Made by a program: the position numbers and the translations under genes
In this document: positions 7,074-8,834 of the stretch, one piece after another
Layout: each line of letters starts with the position of its first letter
Numbering within the stretch: position 1 is the first letter of the stretch
Notes under the pieces: model-generated
Databases searched by the model: none
What the model was told of the DNA's origin: nothing
What the model saw: only the letters and a program-made list of their open reading frames with translations
Assembly (NCBI GenBank): GCA_964420405.1
Contig: CAYQTL010000118.1
Location: 1 to 8,834 of the forward strand
Source: CAYQTL01 sp964420405
Lineage (GTDB): Bacteria > Acidobacteriota > Thermoanaerobaculia > Thermoanaerobaculales > Sulfomarinibacteraceae
Direction of reading: 5' to 3'
Length of the DNA stretch: 8,834 nt

Positions 7074-7341
7074 ACTTCGTCGTCGAGAGCAGGTGGACGG
7101 GAACGGCGTCCGGGCGCGGCCCGCGGCCGGTCCCGGCGTCGCCGGTGCGACGGTGTCGAAGGGTGGCCCCCGGGCGTGCGCGCGTCCGCGGGCGACCAGG
7201 GTCTGATCGTCAGCTTCGTGGCTCGTCTTTGATGATACGAGGAGTCAATCTCGAATCTGTGATCTCCGCCACACCGCGGCCGCCGCTCTCCCGCCGGCCC
7301 GGCGCCCGGGGTGGCGGGACCTGCGGGCGGACCTACCCTCC

Positions 7342-7359
7342 CCCATCGGATCGGATGGG
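7342..7359 (-). terminator. possible terminator hairpin after the transporter gene
   Basis: CCCATC (7342-7347) and GATGGG (7354-7359) form a perfect 6-bp stem with a 6-base loop, beginning 15 bases after the transporter stop codon. No U-tract follows, so the call rests on stem and position only. Confidence 0.3.
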
Positions 7360-7373
7360 CGGCGCCCCGGCGG

Positions 7374-8300
7374 TCAGCTGCCGGGATCGCCCTCGCGGCC
7401 GGTGCGCTGCCAGACGAGGCCGGCGACGATCAGCACCAGGCCGCCGATGGTCGCGACGCGGACGTGCTCGCCGAGCACGAAGTGGATGAACACCAGGGAC
7501 AGGAACGGCGACAGGAAGATCAGGTTGGCGACCCGGGCGGCGACCGGGGCGAGGCGAAGGGCCGACAGCCACAGCACGAACGTGAGCCCCATCTCGAACA
7601 CGCCGACGTAGGCGCCGGCGGGCAGGCCGGCGGCGGGCAGCCGCAGGTCCGACAGGAGCAGCGCCACCAGCAGCACCGGGCCGGTGCCTCCCGCGAAGTT
7701 CCAGAACAGGCCGACGACGGGGTCGAGGCGGCTGCGGGTGTTGACGATCCAGCCGAGGGACCAGATCAGGGTCGAGCCGAGGGCGAGGGCCACGCCGAGA
7801 GCGTCGTCGGTGCGGAAGCCGGCGACGTCGCCGCCGGTGGCGATGACGAACACCCCGGCGTAGCAGACGACCCCGGCGAGCAGGTCGCGCGCGCGGGGGC
7901 GCTGGCCGAGCAGGGGGATCGCGAGCCACGACAGGGTCAGCGCCCAGGTGTAGTTGAGCGGCTGGGCGACCTGGGCCGGCAGCCGGTCGTAGGCCTCGAA
8001 CAGCACCAGGTAGTACAGGAACGGGTTGAGCAGGCCGAGCGCCAGGGCGCGGCGGCGCTCGGCCGGCGGCGTGCGCACGAGCTCGCCGAGCCGGCCCCGG
8101 ACCGCCAGGACGATCCCGAGCACCAGCAGCGAGACCACCGACGCCACCGCCAGGAGCTGGTAGGGGTCGAGGTGGCGCAGGGCGAGCTTGAAGGCGGTCG
8201 CCACGGTCGACCACGCCGCCACCGCGCCGAGCCCGAGCACCATCGCGCGGCGCTGGTCGTGGGGCGCGTGCCCGGCGGGAGGGGCGTCGGCGGTCGGCAT
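7374..8300 (-). CDS. EamA/DMT-superfamily membrane transporter
   Basis: 308 residues, the usual length for the drug/metabolite transporter superfamily of ten-helix inner-membrane permeases, which mostly export metabolites, amino acids or drugs; the substrate cannot be read from sequence. Two homologous EamA halves are visible: about 20-155 (GLGAVAAWSTVATAFKLAL, then AYDRLPAQVAQPLNYTWAL at 103-121) and about 168-297 (ALALGSTLIWSLGWIVNT, then ALRLAPVAARVANLIFLSP at 247-265, FVLGEHV, GGLVLIVAGLVW). The LNYTWAL in half one and the paired residues in half two are typical of the family. The ATG at 8300 is chosen because the first helix begins about 20 residues later. The frame stays open to 8696, but that extension would translate intergenic repeats. 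No clear Shine-Dalgarno is present (CACACCCTCACG before ATG). A different name such as a specific amino-acid exporter is not supported. Confidence 0.9.
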   Translation of the reverse strand: MPTADAPPAGHAPHDQRRAMVLGLGAVAAWSTVATAFKLALRHLDPYQLLAVASVVSLLVLGIVLAVRGRLGELVRTPPAERRRALALGLLNPFLYYLVLFEAYDRLPAQVAQPLNYTWALTLSWLAIPLLGQRPRARDLLAGVVCYAGVFVIATGGDVAGFRTDDALGVALALGSTLIWSLGWIVNTRSRLDPVVGLFWNFAGGTGPVLLVALLLSDLRLPAAGLPAGAYVGVFEMGLTFVLWLSALRLAPVAARVANLIFLSPFLSLVFIHFVLGEHVRVATIGGLVLIVAGLVWQRTGREGDPGS

Positions 8301-8370
8301 CGTGAGGGTGTGTGCACCGCGGCTGCCCGCGACCGCGAGAGCGTAGCACGCGGCTCGCCCGGTACAGTCC

Positions 8371-8518
8371 GCTCCCGCAGCCCCGCCTCCCGTAGCGCCG
8401 CCTCCCGTAGCGCCGCCCCCGCAACACCGCCGCCCGCAACACCGCCCCCGCAGCGCCAGCTCCCGTAGCGCCGGCTCCCGTAGCGCCGGCTCCCGTAGCG
8501 CCGGCTCCCGTAGCGCCG
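8371..8518. repeat. array of about ten 15-bp units
   Basis: The consensus is GCTCCCGTAGCGCCG. Four perfect copies lie at 8459-8518; two with CCTCCC in place of GCTCCC lie at 8386-8415; diverged or 14-bp variants (for example CCCCCGCAACACCG) fill 8371-8385 and 8416-8458. The unit is identical to the left end of the adjoining 90-bp elements, so the array looks like an expansion of one element end. Two further tandem copies occur at 8727-8756. Confidence 0.85.
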
Positions 8519-8562
8519 GCTTCCAGCCGGCACGCACCCGCCCGAACTCTGCGAATCGGCCT
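8507..8562. repeat. truncated copy of the 90-bp palindromic element
   Basis: Begins with CCCGTAGCGCC and the hairpin GCCGGCT-TCC-AGCCGGC (8515-8531) and follows the full-length copies up to AATCGGCCT, then diverges. It lacks the right hairpin and right terminal inverted repeat. The next full copy starts about 10 bases later. Confidence 0.75.
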
Positions 8563-8572
8563 CCGACGCGCT

Positions 8573-8662
8573 CCCGTAGCGCCGGCTTCCAGCCGGCACG
8601 CACCTGTCCGAACTCTGCGAATCGGCCTGCGAAGCTTGCCACCTGGAAGGTGGCGCTACGGG
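8573..8662. repeat. 90-bp palindromic element with 11-bp terminal inverted repeats, copy 1
   Basis: The ends CCCGTAGCGCC (8573-8583) and GGCGCTACGGG (8652-8662) are perfect inverted repeats. Just inside are two mirror-image 17-base hairpins: GCCGGCT-TCC-AGCCGGC (8581-8597) and GCCACCT-GGA-AGGTGGC (8638-8654), each with a 7-bp stem and 3-base loop. The middle reads CCGAACTCTGCGAATCGGCC. This layout resembles paired REP sequences (BIMEs) or a very short MITE. No transposase or RAYT gene is present in the window. Confidence 0.85.
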
Positions 8663-8680
8663 CCGGCTGCAAAGCCGGCC
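8661..8680. repeat. hairpin with 8-bp stem and GCAA loop
   Basis: GGCCGGCT (8661-8668) pairs perfectly with AGCCGGCC (8673-8680) across the loop GCAA, a GNRA tetraloop if transcribed. It abuts the right end of the first full 90-bp element and resembles that element's left hairpin, so it may be a remnant of a further copy. Confidence 0.7.
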
Positions 8681-8744
8681 TGCTCTCGGAGCGCACGGCT
8701 CGTGTGCCGTCGACTCACGCACGACCGCTCCCGTAGCGCCGGCT

Positions 8745-8834
8745 CCCGTAGCGCCGGCTTCCAGCCGGCACGCATCCGCCCGAACTCTGCGAATCGGCCT
8801 GCGAAGCTTGCCACCTGGAAGGTGGCGCTACGGG
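8745..8834. repeat. 90-bp palindromic element, copy 2, ending at the window edge
   Basis: Same architecture as the copy at 8573-8662, differing from it at only three of 90 positions, all in the CACGCA...CCGAAC segment. Terminal repeats lie at 8745-8755 and 8824-8834. An extra 15-bp left-end unit precedes it at 8727-8741. Confidence 0.85.

Larger units (their letters stand above)
7065..7373. other. intergenic region with AT-richer island, no gene seen
   Basis: 309 bases between the transporter stop and the giant protein start, both on the minus strand. About 7222-7266 is clearly less GC-rich than its surroundings. On the minus strand it contains TTGACT (7248-7243) and TATCAT (7236-7231), but these are too close together to be a -35/-10 pair of one sigma-70 promoter. 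TTGA (7229-7232) and TCAA (7245-7248) form a short inverted repeat that could be an operator. The rest (7080-7200) is GC-rich and would be a structured leader. The promoter of the giant protein gene is probably here. Confidence 0.35.
8301..8834. other. repeat-filled non-coding region upstream of the transporter
   Basis: 534 bases without a credible gene. The first 70 bases would contain the transporter promoter: TACGCT (8345-8340 on the minus strand) is a -10-like hexamer without a good -35. From 8371 to the end the sequence consists of 15-bp tandem units, 90-bp palindromic elements and hairpins, annotated separately. Apparent long frames through it encode only repeated pentapeptides such as ALREP. 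Confidence 0.8.

Noticed and set aside
2052..7232. A 1726-codon open frame on the plus strand, opposite the giant protein gene
   Set aside because: Its translation is rich in Arg, Gly, Val, Asp and His without domains or helices, as expected for the complement of a GC-rich gene. The minus-strand frame has recognisable motifs and a ribosome binding site.
7311..8468. A 385-codon plus-strand frame opposite the transporter
   Set aside because: Gln/Glu/Arg/His-rich shadow of the EamA gene, running on into repeats.
8371..8518. 15-bp units considered as CRISPR repeats or plasmid iterons
   Set aside because: No spacers, no replication gene, and the unit equals the end of the neighbouring palindromic element.
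8301..8696. N-terminal extension of the transporter to 8696
   Set aside because: It would translate the 15-bp repeats as ALREP pentapeptides and add about 130 residues before the first EamA helix, which the family does not have.

Overview
The window is very GC-rich bacterial DNA, roughly 70% G+C by eye. It holds four protein genes and two blocks of non-coding repeats. Nothing identifies the organism firmly. High GC, weak or absent Shine-Dalgarno sites, an LPICxxCKKIRDDxGYW-type domain and two kinds of palindromic intergenic repeat would fit a soil or sediment bacterium, perhaps of an Acidobacteriota-like lineage. That is a guess from general impression, not from a marker gene.

Layout, left to right. 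(1) Positions 226-816 (+) encode a small RDD-family membrane protein. (2) Convergent to it, 964-1791 (-) encodes a six-helix membrane protein ending in a coiled coil and a CxxC...CxxC domain, probably a sensor. (3) Positions 1792-2282 carry no gene. They hold a four-run G-quadruplex motif and a 249-bp palindromic element whose 25-bp inverted arms enclose three tandem 49-bp units. (4) Positions 2283-7064 (-) encode a 1593-residue protein that fills more than half the window. It has an N-terminal transthyretin/carboxypeptidase-regulatory-like beta domain, a long central region I cannot assign, an Ig-like segment and a C-terminal metzincin-like zinc protease domain (HEIIH, then GH, then DLM). (5) Positions 7065-7373 are non-coding, with a ribosome binding site, an AT-richer island and a possible terminator of the upstream gene. 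(6) Positions 7374-8300 (-) encode an EamA/DMT-family transporter. (7) Positions 8301-8834 are non-coding and filled with 15-bp tandem repeats and 90-bp palindromic elements with 11-bp terminal inverted repeats; the last one ends exactly on the last base of the window.

The three minus-strand genes point the same way but are separated by 309 and 491 bases of repeat-rich or structured DNA, so they are probably separate transcription units and no shared pathway is evident. The most promising unknown is the giant metzincin-like protein. The repeat families are the second point of interest because each shows clear signs of unit expansion or composite structure.
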